64,000 nt of DNA from 13-2-20CM-66-19 sp036273735 (GTDB lineage: Bacteria; Pseudomonadota; Gammaproteobacteria; Steroidobacterales; Steroidobacteraceae): NCBI GenBank assembly GCA_036273735.1, contig DASUHA010000005.1, forward strand, positions 11,586 through 75,585, read 5' to 3'. A program made the translations under genes and the position numbers. The notes beneath the pieces are model-generated. The model made no database searches. It saw nothing but the letters and a program-made list of their open reading frames with translations, and was not told the origin of the DNA. Shown here one piece after another: positions 19,477 through 27,383 of the stretch; position 1 is the first letter of the stretch; each line of letters begins with the position of its first letter.

Positions 19477-21942
19477 CTATCTCGCCCGCAGCATGCGCAT
19501 TCCGTTCAGCGTCACGAGCAGGGTCGCGCCGACGTCCGCGACTACCGCCAGCCACAGTGTCGCCAGACCCGGAATGGTGAGCGCAAGGAAGGCGAGCTTC
19601 AAGCCCAGGCTGAGGGCAATGTTCTGTCGGACTACCGCCCGGTTGCGCCGCGCGACGCGCAATGCTGAGGGCAGCCGCGCCAGATCGTCCTGCATGAGGA
19701 CGACGTCGGCGGTCTCCATCGCCTGCCCCGTGCCGGCACCCATTGCGATTCCGACATCGGCACGCGCCAATGCCGGCGCATCGTTGATGCCATCGCCCAC
19801 CATTGCTACCGGACCGTGAGTGCTTTGCAGCTCGGTGACTGCGGCCAGCTTGTCGGCGGGGAGTAGTCCCGCCCGAACTTCATCCACCGTGCCCAGACTC
19901 GCCGCCACACTCAAGGCCGTCCGCTCACTGTCGCCGGTCAGCATTGCCGTACGCAGGCCCGGGATCGTCTGCCGCAACTCCGCGAGCACCTCCCGGCTCT
20001 CGGGCCGCAGCGAGTCCTGCACGCCGATCGCCCCCACGATGCGGGAGTCGCGCGCCACCATCATCACCGTCTGTCTCTCGGAATCGAAGGCGCCAAAGCG
20101 CTGCTCGCTGGCGCTTGCGCCGTGATCCTCCATCAGCGCTGCGGTGCCGACCGCGACTCGGGCGCCTGCGATCTCGCCAATGACTCCCCGGCCCGTCGCG
20201 GCAACAACGCCGCTCGCCGGAGGATAGCGGTGCTGCAGGCCTCGCTCCCGCGCCGATTCGACGATGGCATGGGCGATCGGATGCTCAGAGCTGCGCTCGA
20301 CGGACGCTGCGAGCGCAATCACATCATCGCAGCTCGCGCACACGGCTTCCGGCCGCGGCTCATGCTCGCAATCGCTCGCCTGGATGGCGGTGACACTCGG
20401 GCGTCCCCAGGTCAGCGTGCCGGTCTTGTCGAATGCCACCGTACGGATCGTTGCCAGCCTGTCGAGCTGCTCTCCGCCCTTGACCAACACCCCAAGATGC
20501 GCCAGCCGGGTCAGCGAGCTCACGACGGTAACCGGGATGCTGATGACGAGCGCGCAGGGGCACGCGACGATGAGCAATGCGAGGGCTCGATAGAGCCAGC
20601 CCTCAGCAGCTCCAGGCGCCGTGAGCAGGGGCTGATCGAAACCGAGTACGGGTATGGCAACGAGCAGGATTGCGAGTGCGACTACCGCAGGTGTGTACCA
20701 GCGCGCGAAGCGGTCCACGAGACGCTCGGCGGGGGAGCGTCGTGCCTGCGCCTCTTCGACTAGGCGGGCGATCCGGGCGACGGTAGAGTCCGAGGCTTCT
20801 CGGGTCACTTCCACTTCCAGGGCGCCTTCGGCATTGACGGTGCCGCTCAGCACCGCGTCGCCGATGCTCTTCTCGACCGGAATACTCTCTCCGGTAACAG
20901 CAGCCTGATTGACGCTCGAGCGGCCGTTTTTTACGACGCCGTCTGCGGCGATCCGCTCGCCCGGTCTGACCAGGATGACGTTGCCCCGAACGAGGTCGAC
21001 CGCAGGAACTTGCCGCGAGTGGACGTGCTCACCGGCACCCTGGCCGCACCCGGAAAGCTCGTGGTTGTGATCGTCGTCCCGAACGGCATCGTGGTCATGG
21101 TCGTGATGATCATGATCATGATCGTGACCAAGATTCTGATCGTGGTCGTGCTTCTCACCCGCATGGACATGAGCGCTTCTGGTTATCTCCGCGCCACGTG
21201 CCTGGCCATGACGCTCCAACAACGTCGCGGTTTGTGGCTGTAGCGCCAGCAGGCTACGCAACGAGTCCCTTGCGCGCGCCGCGCTGAATCTCTCCAGTCC
21301 TTCGCCCAGCGTGAACAGCACCACCACCGCCGCCCCCTCGCTGGCGGCCCCGATGAAGAGCGCGCCGATGGCGGCGAGCGTCATCAGGAGATCGATGTTG
21401 ATGCGCCGGCTGAACAGCAGGGCGCGCGCGCCCTTCATGAAGATCGGCATCCCGACCAGGACTACCGTGGCGATCTGAACCAGCCGCTGCAGCGAGCCCG
21501 TCGGAGCGGCAGGTGACAGATACGACACGGTGGCGGCGATGAGGCACGCGGCACCCGCAGTCAGCGCCAATCGCTGCTGCGGCTCGCTCGCAAAGAACCG
21601 AAAAACCCCGGATGCGGGCGCCGCCGAATGAGACGCCTGGGGTGTCGTCTCGCCCGGCGTCGCGAGGCCATATCCCAACTGCCGCAGGCGATGCTCGATC
21701 GCTTCGCGGGTCGCCGATCCCTCGACCTCCAGGGACTCCGAGGTGAAGGTCACCGCCACCCGGCGCACGCCGGGAAGCTGCCGCAATCCATCCTCGATGG
21801 TGAGTGCGCAGCTGCCGCAGTCCATGCCCGTGATCTTCGCGCGCAGCACTGCATCAGGCGCGCTTGGCTCCACGTGAGCGTGTCGCGCCTCGTGAGGCTC
21901 CGCGCGAGCATGTGTGTGCCCTGCCTCATGCCGATGTTCCAT
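19477..21942 (-). CDS. Heavy-metal P1B-type ATPase (Zn/Cd/Pb exporter type) with His-rich insert
   Basis: An 821-residue inner-membrane metal exporter from ATG 21940-21942. ATG 21954 (four residues longer) overlaps the presumed -10 region. Domains: a His-rich leader; a heavy-metal-associated domain with GMDCGSC (Cys42, Cys45); actuator region with AVTGESIPVEK; CPC motif (Cys461-Pro-Cys463); phosphorylation Asp505 in FDKTGTLT; HP motif SSEHPIAHAI; hinge MVGDGINDAPAL. The last membrane helix has VVADVGATLLV, the Asp typical of the Zn/Cd/Pb subgroup. An unusual segment of about 50 residues rich in His and Asp (about 258-308) sits where the actuator domain begins. It is preceded by merR and a MerR-type dyad. 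Confidence 0.94.
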   Translation of the reverse strand: MEHRHEAGHTHARAEPHEARHAHVEPSAPDAVLRAKITGMDCGSCALTIEDGLRQLPGVRRVAVTFTSESLEVEGSATREAIEHRLRQLGYGLATPGETTPQASHSAAPASGVFRFFASEPQQRLALTAGAACLIAATVSYLSPAAPTGSLQRLVQIATVVLVGMPIFMKGARALLFSRRINIDLLMTLAAIGALFIGAASEGAAVVVLFTLGEGLERFSAARARDSLRSLLALQPQTATLLERHGQARGAEITRSAHVHAGEKHDHDQNLGHDHDHDHHDHDHDAVRDDDHNHELSGCGQGAGEHVHSRQVPAVDLVRGNVILVRPGERIAADGVVKNGRSSVNQAAVTGESIPVEKSIGDAVLSGTVNAEGALEVEVTREASDSTVARIARLVEEAQARRSPAERLVDRFARWYTPAVVALAILLVAIPVLGFDQPLLTAPGAAEGWLYRALALLIVACPCALVISIPVTVVSSLTRLAHLGVLVKGGEQLDRLATIRTVAFDKTGTLTWGRPSVTAIQASDCEHEPRPEAVCASCDDVIALAASVERSSEHPIAHAIVESARERGLQHRYPPASGVVAATGRGVIGEIAGARVAVGTAALMEDHGASASEQRFGAFDSERQTVMMVARDSRIVGAIGVQDSLRPESREVLAELRQTIPGLRTAMLTGDSERTALSVAASLGTVDEVRAGLLPADKLAAVTELQSTHGPVAMVGDGINDAPALARADVGIAMGAGTGQAMETADVVLMQDDLARLPSALRVARRNRAVVRQNIALSLGLKLAFLALTIPGLATLWLAVVADVGATLLVTLNGMRMLRAR
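21019..21171 (-). repeat. His/Asp-repeat coding segment inside the metal ATPase
   Basis: Within the ATPase gene this stretch encodes runs such as HDHDHDHHDHDHD, bounded by HVHAGEKHD and GEHVHSRQ. The underlying DNA is a degenerate CAT/GAT-type tandem repeat (read as ATG/ATC on the plus strand), lower in GC than its surroundings. Such repeats expand and contract easily. Confidence 0.8.
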
Positions 21943-21953
21943 GCGGCGAATCA

Positions 21954-21981
21954 TTGACCTTGAACCTGGGTTTAAGGTCAA
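21954..21981 (-). promoter_or_regulatory. MerR-type operator/promoter upstream of the metal ATPase
   Basis: A 28-base interrupted palindrome. On the minus strand it reads TTGACCTTAAACCC, AGG, then TTCAAGGTCAA: the arms TTGACCTT and AAGGTCAA are perfect inverse repeats. It starts with a -35-like TTGACC and is followed at the long spacing typical of MerR promoters (about 18-19 bases) by a weak -10 around TCAATGAT. It lies between the merR stop (22004) and the ATPase start. Confidence 0.75.
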
Positions 21982-22003
21982 GCGGCGGGCAGAGCACGGA
22001 CGA

Positions 22004-22777
22004 TCAGGCCGCGGAGGCCTCGAGTGCGAGGAAAAGCTGTGCGAAGAGAAACGCGCCGTCTCCGTGCGCAACCAGGAGCGGTCCCTCCGCCGTCTCGCTC
22101 AAAGAAAGATCCACGTGAGCCTTGCAGCCCACCTCTGCACTGATGAGCTGTCGCAGCGCCTCGCCGACCTTGGAATCATGCCCCGGCATCAGCACCGCAT
22201 AGCCGTCTTCTTCGCGCCAGACATGCACATGCTTGCCGCGCAAGGCGGCGAAGAGCCGCTCCCGCTCCGCATCCGCGAGCGCGCAGCCGATGCGCCGCAT
22301 CAGGCGAGTCATCGAGGAGGGCGCCACCGGCCGGTCCGGATGGCCGCAGACATGCTCGAGCAGGTCGCGATACAGGCGCCCCGCACCTTCGCCTGCCGAC
22401 TGGCCGACGCGCTCGGCCAGATCATCGAGAAAGAGCTCGAGCTCGTGACGCAACACGAGCAGCTCCGTCACGCGCCGCTCGATCTCGAGGAACCGCTGCT
22501 CAGCGATACCGACGACCGTGCTGCCGGAGGCCCCGCGGCGATCCCGGCCCGCGAGCACCAACTTGATATCTTCCAGAGACAACCCGAGTCGCTGCGCCCG
22601 GCGGATGAAGAGGAGCGTGTGCTCCGCATCAGGCGCATAGAGGCGATAGCCGCTGCGCGATCGGCTGGCAGGACGCAGCAGCCCCTCGCGCTCGTAGAAG
22701 CGCAGCATGGAAGTCGATACGTTGGCCCGCTCCGCGAGGCGGCCGATGGTCAGGAGGTTTGACGGAGCACGCGTCAA
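22004..22777 (-). CDS. MerR-family regulator with long C-terminal domain
   Basis: A 257-residue regulator. The winged helix-turn-helix is at about 9-75 (LLTIGRLAERANVSTSMLRF, YEREGLLRPASRSRSGYRLY, IRRAQRLGLSLEDIKLVL), then a dimerisation coiled coil to about 140. An extra domain of about 110 residues follows (PSSMTRLMRRIGCALADAER through LLVAHGDGAFLFAQLFLALE), which metal-sensing MerR proteins of about 140 residues lack. Candidate metal ligands are the Cys and His in EHVCGHP and the Cys in SAEVGCKAHVD. The start overlaps the PilZ stop (ATGA). The downstream dyad and ATPase indicate metal-responsive control of the exporter. Confidence 0.88.
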   Translation of the reverse strand: MTRAPSNLLTIGRLAERANVSTSMLRFYEREGLLRPASRSRSGYRLYAPDAEHTLLFIRRAQRLGLSLEDIKLVLAGRDRRGASGSTVVGIAEQRFLEIERRVTELLVLRHELELFLDDLAERVGQSAGEGAGRLYRDLLEHVCGHPDRPVAPSSMTRLMRRIGCALADAERERLFAALRGKHVHVWREEDGYAVLMPGHDSKVGEALRQLISAEVGCKAHVDLSLSETAEGPLLVAHGDGAFLFAQLFLALEASAA

Positions 22778-23058
22778 TTCGCGCGCGCGGCGGTATAGCT
22801 TTCCATCATGAGGCCGGTGCCGCCCCGAGAGACATGCGCCACCACGGCCGTACGCCGATGTAGTTTGGTGATGGTGCCGAGGTTGATCGCGAAGGAGAGC
22901 ACGACGGTCTGGCCCTTACGCAGCCCGAGATTGGTGGTCTCGATGAAGACCCCGGTCGCGCTCAGATTGACTGCCTTGCAGAGCCTGCGGCAGCCGCCGG
23001 GAATGGTGATGTAGACCGTCGTCCGGGCTCGATGCCGAGTATGCAGGCGGCGTTCCAC
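22774..23058 (-). CDS. PilZ-domain protein
   Basis: A 94-residue single PilZ domain. Both c-di-GMP-binding elements are visible: RxxxR (Arg4-Arg8 and Arg8-Arg12 in RRLHTRHRAR) and NLSATG (Asn31, Ser33, Gly36), fitting the (D/N)xSxxG motif. Further strands are GQTVVLSFAINLG and AVVAHVSRGGTGLMME. The stop overlaps the merR start by 4 bases, so a second-messenger receptor and a metal regulator appear co-translated. Whether it actually affects metal efflux is unknown. Confidence 0.88.
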   Translation of the reverse strand: MERRLHTRHRARTTVYITIPGGCRRLCKAVNLSATGVFIETTNLGLRKGQTVVLSFAINLGTITKLHRRTAVVAHVSRGGTGLMMESYTAARAN

Positions 23059-23194
23059 TATGGGCCTCGCGGGTTCTGACTATTGCTTTTCTAGGTCGCG
23101 GACATGGGGAATTATGCCTCGACGGCGCGCAGAGAGCACGCCGGTTGAACTTAATCACTGAGGAAAGCGTTGGCCCGAAGGAACTCTGCGCCGA

Positions 23195-24316
23195 TCAACC
23201 CAGGAAAGCCCTGAGCTCCCGGCCGAACTGCTCTATGTCAATCAGGAAGGAATCGTGCCCCTCGATGCATTGCAGGGGCGCGAATCGCGTCGCCGCGCCG
23301 CCGGCCTGCAAGGCCTGCGCCACAGCCTGCTGCTCGCCGACGGAGAAAAGGAGATCGGACTCGACGCCGATCACCAGCGCCTGCTCCAGCCCGGCCTTGG
23401 CGAGCACTTTCTCCGGGTCCCCATGGACGGCGAGATCGAAGCGGTCCATGGCCCGCGAGAGGTACAGATAACAATTGGCATCGAACGCATCCACCCACCG
23501 CCGCGCCTGCGATTCCAGGTATCCCTGGACCGCGAACTCCGCGGTAAAGGCGTCCTTGCGCTCGAGATCCGGCCTGATCGGCTGGCGGTCGAAGCGCTGC
23601 TGCCACTCCGCGGCCGAGCGGTACGTGACCGTGCCGAGCTTGCGGGCGAGGCCCATCCCGGTACGCGGCGGCCGATCGGCGCTGTAGTTGCCCTGCCGCC
23701 AGTCCGGGTCGCCCGTGATGGCTTCCCGCTGAATCGAGCGAAGCGCTATCGCGAATGGCGAAGCAGCCAGCGTGCCGGAAATGCTGACCAGCCGGCGAGC
23801 GGCGCCCGGGAAGAGCGCCGCATAGGCGAGCACCACCATGCCTCCGAGCGAGGGGCCCATGACGGTATCGACACGCAGGATCCCGAGCGAGCGCACCACC
23901 TCATACCCCGCGCGTGCAATGTCCTCCACCGAAAGATCGGGAAAAGCCACGCGGTAGGGGCGCCCCGTGGCCGGATCGTTCGAGGCGGGGCCGGTCGATC
24001 CGAAGCAGCTGCCGAGTGAGTTGACGCACACGACGAAGCGCTCATCGGTGTCTATCGCGAGTCCCGGGCCGACCATCCCCTGCCACCAGCCCTCGCCCGG
24101 ATCTTCCGGCGAGGAGGCCGCATGGGCAGAAGGCGAGAGTCCGGTGAAGAGCAGCAGCGCATTGTCGCGCGCCGCGTTGAGCTTTCCCCAAGTCTCGTAA
24201 GCCACCTGTGCGCCATGGAGCGCGCCGCCCCGCCACATCGGGAAGGGGTCGGGCAGTTTCGCGTAACGCCGGGCGTCCGGCTCGCGCTGCTCGGGTTGTG
24301 GCATCGGTGTGGCCAT
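23195..24316 (-). CDS. metX: Homoserine/serine O-acyltransferase of the MetX family
   Basis: A 373-residue alpha/beta-hydrolase-fold acyltransferase for methionine (or cysteine) biosynthesis. The catalytic triad reads Ser156 in TVMGPSLGGM, Asp321 in VIGVESDLLFSV and His354 in IEGHDSFLID. Conserved blocks VAYETWGKLN, FTGLSPSAHA and NSLGSCFGSTGPAS are present. MetX-family members differ in using acetyl- or succinyl-CoA and homoserine or serine; many xanthomonad-type enzymes are succinyltransferases. I cannot settle the substrate by eye. It is transcribed divergently from rluB, about 190 bases away. Met5 (24304) is an alternative start. Confidence 0.92.
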   Translation of the reverse strand: MATPMPQPEQREPDARRYAKLPDPFPMWRGGALHGAQVAYETWGKLNAARDNALLLFTGLSPSAHAASSPEDPGEGWWQGMVGPGLAIDTDERFVVCVNSLGSCFGSTGPASNDPATGRPYRVAFPDLSVEDIARAGYEVVRSLGILRVDTVMGPSLGGMVVLAYAALFPGAARRLVSISGTLAASPFAIALRSIQREAITGDPDWRQGNYSADRPPRTGMGLARKLGTVTYRSAAEWQQRFDRQPIRPDLERKDAFTAEFAVQGYLESQARRWVDAFDANCYLYLSRAMDRFDLAVHGDPEKVLAKAGLEQALVIGVESDLLFSVGEQQAVAQALQAGGAATRFAPLQCIEGHDSFLIDIEQFGRELRAFLG

Positions 24317-24507
24317 TCTCGGTACTCGGTGGACTTCGGGTCTGGGGTGATTTCTACCCTCGCCGGCCTCGCCACCACAAGCAACGGAGGGCTATCTCAA
24401 GAGACCGCCCGGTTATGACCCGTGGGCCTTTCGCGACCCGGTACACTCGCGGGCCAGTATGCGGCACCCTCCCGCCTTTCGCCAACCAGGCCGATCCTGA
24501 GTCACCC

Positions 24508-25284
24508 ATGAGCGTCCGGCTTCAAAAGCTGCTCGCGGCGGCGGGCCTCGCTTCTCGCCGCCAGGTGGAGCAATGGATCGTCGAGGGTCGCCTGACCGTC
24601 GGCGGGCGCATTGCCAAGCTCGGGGATCGGGCCGATTCCGGCGATGAAGTCTGTCTCGATGGCCGTAGGCTCGAGCTCGGCCCGCCGCGGCCTGCCCTGC
24701 ACCAGGTGCTGCTCTATCACAAGCCGGTCGGCGAGATGACGACGCGCCGCGATCCGCAGGGCCGCCCCACCGTGTTCGAGCGCTTGCCCGCCCCGGAGCA
24801 AGGCCGCTGGATCGTAGTGGGGCGGCTGGATGTCAACACCTCCGGTCTCCTGCTCTTCACCACGGACGGCGAGCTCGCGCACCGCCTGATGCATCCTTCG
24901 AGCTGCATCGAGCGCGAATATCTGGTGCGGGTACGCGGGCGGCCCGACCAGGCGTCCCTGGGCAAGCTCCTGCGCGGCATTCCTCTGGATGATGGCTCTG
25001 CGGCTTTCGACCGGATCATCGAGGCGTCGTCCCCCAGCGACGATCGCCCACTCAAGTCCATCCCCTCGGCTGAATCTACCAATGCTTCCTACCGCGTCGT
25101 CCTACATGAAGGTCGCAACCGTGAGGTTCGGCGCATGTGGGAAGCCGTCGGTTACGAGGTCAGCCGCTTGCTGCGCATCCGCTTCGGGCCGATCGAGCTG
25201 CCGCGCGAGCTGCGCCCGGGGCAGTGGCGGGTGCTCGACGACCGCCTGACCGCCCAGCTCGCGGCCGCCGCCAAAGCGGCATAG
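24508..25284 (+). CDS. rluB: 23S rRNA pseudouridine synthase RluB
   Basis: A 258-residue enzyme that isomerises a uridine in helix 80 of 23S rRNA (position 2605 in E. coli). An S4 RNA-binding domain (VRLQKLLAAAGLASRRQVEQ) fills residues 3-50. The RsuA-family catalytic domain has the active Asp108 in VVGRLDVNTSGLLLFT, plus YLVRVRG and HEGRNREVRRMWEAVG. The ATG at 24508 is chosen because the S4 domain begins directly after it, although the frame is open from 24208. The C-terminal tail is short compared with E. coli RluB. HPF follows 47 bases later. Confidence 0.92.
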   Translation: MSVRLQKLLAAAGLASRRQVEQWIVEGRLTVGGRIAKLGDRADSGDEVCLDGRRLELGPPRPALHQVLLYHKPVGEMTTRRDPQGRPTVFERLPAPEQGRWIVVGRLDVNTSGLLLFTTDGELAHRLMHPSSCIEREYLVRVRGRPDQASLGKLLRGIPLDDGSAAFDRIIEASSPSDDRPLKSIPSAESTNASYRVVLHEGRNREVRRMWEAVGYEVSRLLRIRFGPIELPRELRPGQWRVLDDRLTAQLAAAAKAA

Positions 25285-25331
25285 TCCTTGCGTGCCACCC
25301 GCGGGAAAGGGCGATCGGTCGGAGGATTCGT

Positions 25332-25727
25332 ATGCAAGTGTTGGTCAACTCGGATCACCACATCGTCGGTGGCGAGGACCTGACGGAGCGGGTGCAAGGC
25401 GTCGTCGAAGGGAGACTCGAGCGCTTCTCGGAGCGCATCACGCGGGTTGAGGTCCATCTCAACGATCTCAACAGTCTGAAGCTCGGTGAGCGTGACAAGC
25501 GCTGCATGATGGAGGCGCGTGTCGGCGGCCTGAAGCCGATCGCCGTCAGTCACGAGGCGCCGACACTGACGGAGGCGATCCACATGGCGGCCGACAAGCT
25601 CGAAAGAGCGATCGCCCATACGCTCGGGAAGCTGCAGGACACTGTGGGGCGGACGCCTCCGGAGGCACAGGTGGCGAGCGTCGAGGCGCTGCAGGAGCTC
25701 GAGCGCGCCGAGGCGGAACGGAAATGA
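25332..25727 (+). CDS. hpf: HPF/RaiA-family ribosome-associated factor
   Basis: A 131-residue protein preceded by GGAGGA at 25321-25326. The fold pattern fits ribosome hibernation factors: MQVLVNSDHHIVGGEDLTER, VVEGRLERFSERITRVEVHL, then a third strand ending LKPIAVSHEAPTLTEAIHMA and a basic helix ADKLERAIAHTLGKL. It ends with an acidic/helical tail rather than the long dimerisation domain of long HPF. The stop overlaps the start of the release-factor-like gene by 4 bases (ATGA). It may inactivate or protect ribosomes, or act as a more specialised 30S-site binder. Confidence 0.85.
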   Translation: MQVLVNSDHHIVGGEDLTERVQGVVEGRLERFSERITRVEVHLNDLNSLKLGERDKRCMMEARVGGLKPIAVSHEAPTLTEAIHMAADKLERAIAHTLGKLQDTVGRTPPEAQVASVEALQELERAEAERK

Positions 25728-26920
25728 CCGCAGCTTCCGCCCTGCAACCGACGACCGCAGACCTGCGCGCACTGTTGGCTCCGCACGAGCCTCCGTGTAT
25801 CTCGCTCTACGAGCCGACCCACCGCAGCTACCCGGCGAGCAGTCAGGAGGATCCGGCCCGCTACCGCAGCCTGTTGCATCGCGCCGAGGAGTCGCTGCGC
25901 CAGCGATATCCGGCGCGCCTCGTGCAACCGGTGCTCGAGAAGCTCGAGCGTTTCGGCGCCGACAGCGACTTCTGGATCCAGGCTGCGGCCGGCCTCGCCA
26001 TCTTCAGCTCCGCTGACGATCTGAAAGTCTTCAAGCTGCAGCAGCCGGTCCCCGAGCTGCTGTCGGTGGCGGACCGCTTTCAGATCAAGCCCCTCGTCCG
26101 CGCGCTCCAGCGCAACGGCCGCTATCAGGTACTCGCCCTGACGCTGACCGAGGCCAGGCTCTACGAGGGAACGCGGGACACCCTCGAGCCGGTCGACCTG
26201 GAAGGCCTGCCGACCACGATCACCGAGGCCCTGGGCGCGGAGCTGACCGAGCCCTCCTCGAAGGTCACGCGCAGTGCCGCCGGTACCGGCGCAGGGGCCA
26301 AGACGCCCATGCACCATGGTCAGGGCGGTCGCAAGGACGAGCGTCCGGCCGACCGCGAGCGGTTCTTCCGTGTCATTGACCGGGAGATTTTCGAAAGTGC
26401 CTCGAAGGTCTCCCGCCTGCCGCTGGTGCTGGCCGCCCTGCCGGAGCACCAGGCCCACTTCCGCGCGCTCAGCCACAATACTTTCCTGGCCGCGACCGGC
26501 ATCCAGGTGAATCCCGGTGCGCTCACTCCGGGTGAATTGCGGGATGCGGCCTGGCGCGCCATCGAGCCGTACTTCGAAGAGCGGGTGAACCGGCTCATCG
26601 AGGCATACGGCAAGGCCCGCGCCCACGGCCGCGGCGCCGGGCGGCTCGAGGACATCGCAGCGGGCGTTGCTCAGAGCCGCGTCAGTACGCTTCTCGTGGA
26701 GGCGGATCGGCGCATTCCGGGCAGCGTCGATGCCGTCCAGGGCACCGTCACCATCGCGATCGCCGGGGGCTGGATGGGCGACTCAGCAGCCGAACTTCGA
26801 GTCTCCGATGTGCTCGACGACCTCGCCGAGGCGGCCTTGCGGACCGGAGCGGAAGTCATCGTGCTCGAGGCCGACCGCATGCCTTCCACGTGCGGCGCGG
26901 CCGCCATATTCCGGTACTAG
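25724..26920 (+). CDS. Bacterial archaeo-eukaryotic release factor-like protein (baeRF family)
   Basis: A 398-residue protein. The N-terminal PCISLYEPTHRSYPASSQED and DPARYRSLL block, the central LTLTEARLYEGTRD, and the C-terminal RTGAEVIVLEADRMPSTCGA ending in AAIFRY match baeRF proteins, bacterial relatives of eRF1/Vms1. The exact subfamily (I lean to family 3) cannot be fixed by eye. A basic, Gly- and His-rich linker (AGAKTPMHHGQGGRKDERPA) sits mid-protein. Known relatives act at stalled ribosomes by cutting peptidyl-tRNA, but no bacterial member of this type has an established role. The 4-bp overlap with HPF argues for a joint ribosome-stress function. Confidence 0.75.
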   Translation: MTAASALQPTTADLRALLAPHEPPCISLYEPTHRSYPASSQEDPARYRSLLHRAEESLRQRYPARLVQPVLEKLERFGADSDFWIQAAAGLAIFSSADDLKVFKLQQPVPELLSVADRFQIKPLVRALQRNGRYQVLALTLTEARLYEGTRDTLEPVDLEGLPTTITEALGAELTEPSSKVTRSAAGTGAGAKTPMHHGQGGRKDERPADRERFFRVIDREIFESASKVSRLPLVLAALPEHQAHFRALSHNTFLAATGIQVNPGALTPGELRDAAWRAIEPYFEERVNRLIEAYGKARAHGRGAGRLEDIAAGVAQSRVSTLLVEADRRIPGSVDAVQGTVTIAIAGGWMGDSAAELRVSDVLDDLAEAALRTGAEVIVLEADRMPSTCGAAAIFRY

Positions 26921-27012
26921 GATCGCGGAGAAGCGGGGGCCGCCGCTACGGTTCGGTCCACGGCCGAGCCAATGCCGAGCCGCAGAGCTAAGCAAATAGC
27001 GCGCCAGGTGCA

Positions 27013-27041
27013 TTGACACCCGCACTGGCCGAAATCACAAT
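27013..27041 (+). promoter_or_regulatory. Sigma-70 promoter of the tRNA-tuf operon
   Basis: A perfect -35 TTGACA (27013-27018), a 17-base spacer and -10 CACAAT (27036-27041, four of six consensus bases), followed by a G/C-rich discriminator (ACGCGGCTCG). Transcription would begin about 11 bases before tRNA-Tyr. A G/C-rich discriminator is typical of stringently controlled stable-RNA promoters. Confidence 0.7.
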
Positions 27042-27058
27042 ACGCGGCTCGTTTACGC

Positions 27059-27144
27059 GGAGGGGTACCCAAGCGGTCAACGGGAGCAGACTGTAAATCT
27101 GCCGGCTTACGCCTTCGTAGGTTCGAATCCTACCCCCTCCACCA
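27059..27144 (+). tRNA. tRNA-Tyr (GTA)
   Basis: A class II tRNA: acceptor GGAGGGG pairs with CCCCTCC, anticodon GTA in CTGTAAATC, long variable arm (CCGGCTTACGCCTTCG), T-arm GGTTCGAATCC, encoded CCA. First of three clustered tRNAs upstream of tuf. Confidence 0.97.
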
Positions 27145-27216
27145 TCCGAGAGTGGGCGGGGTAGGTCCGGACTGCGCCGGGGCCGACGGTGGTAGCGACA
27201 TCAGCGGGCGACATCA

Positions 27217-27290
<74 letters not shown>

Positions 27291-27305
27291 GCTCCTTCGA
27301 GCCGA

Positions 27306-27381
27306 GCCCACGTAGCTCAGTTGGTAGAGCACGTCCTTGGTAAGGACGAGGTCAGCGGTTCAATCCCGCTCGTGGGCTCCA
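27306..27381 (+). tRNA. tRNA-Thr (GGT)
   Basis: Acceptor GCCCACG pairs with CGTGGGC, anticodon GGT in CTTGGTAAG, T-loop TTCAATC, encoded CCA; 76 nt. It sits two bases before the first unit of the 87-bp tandem repeat. Confidence 0.97.
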
Positions 27382-27383
27382 GA

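Noticed and set aside
21010..21243. Plus-strand frame of Val/Ile/Met-rich residues that looks like membrane helices.
   Set aside because: It is the reverse complement of the His/Asp repeat in the metal ATPase; CAT/GAT repeats read as ATG/ATC give false hydrophobic proteins.
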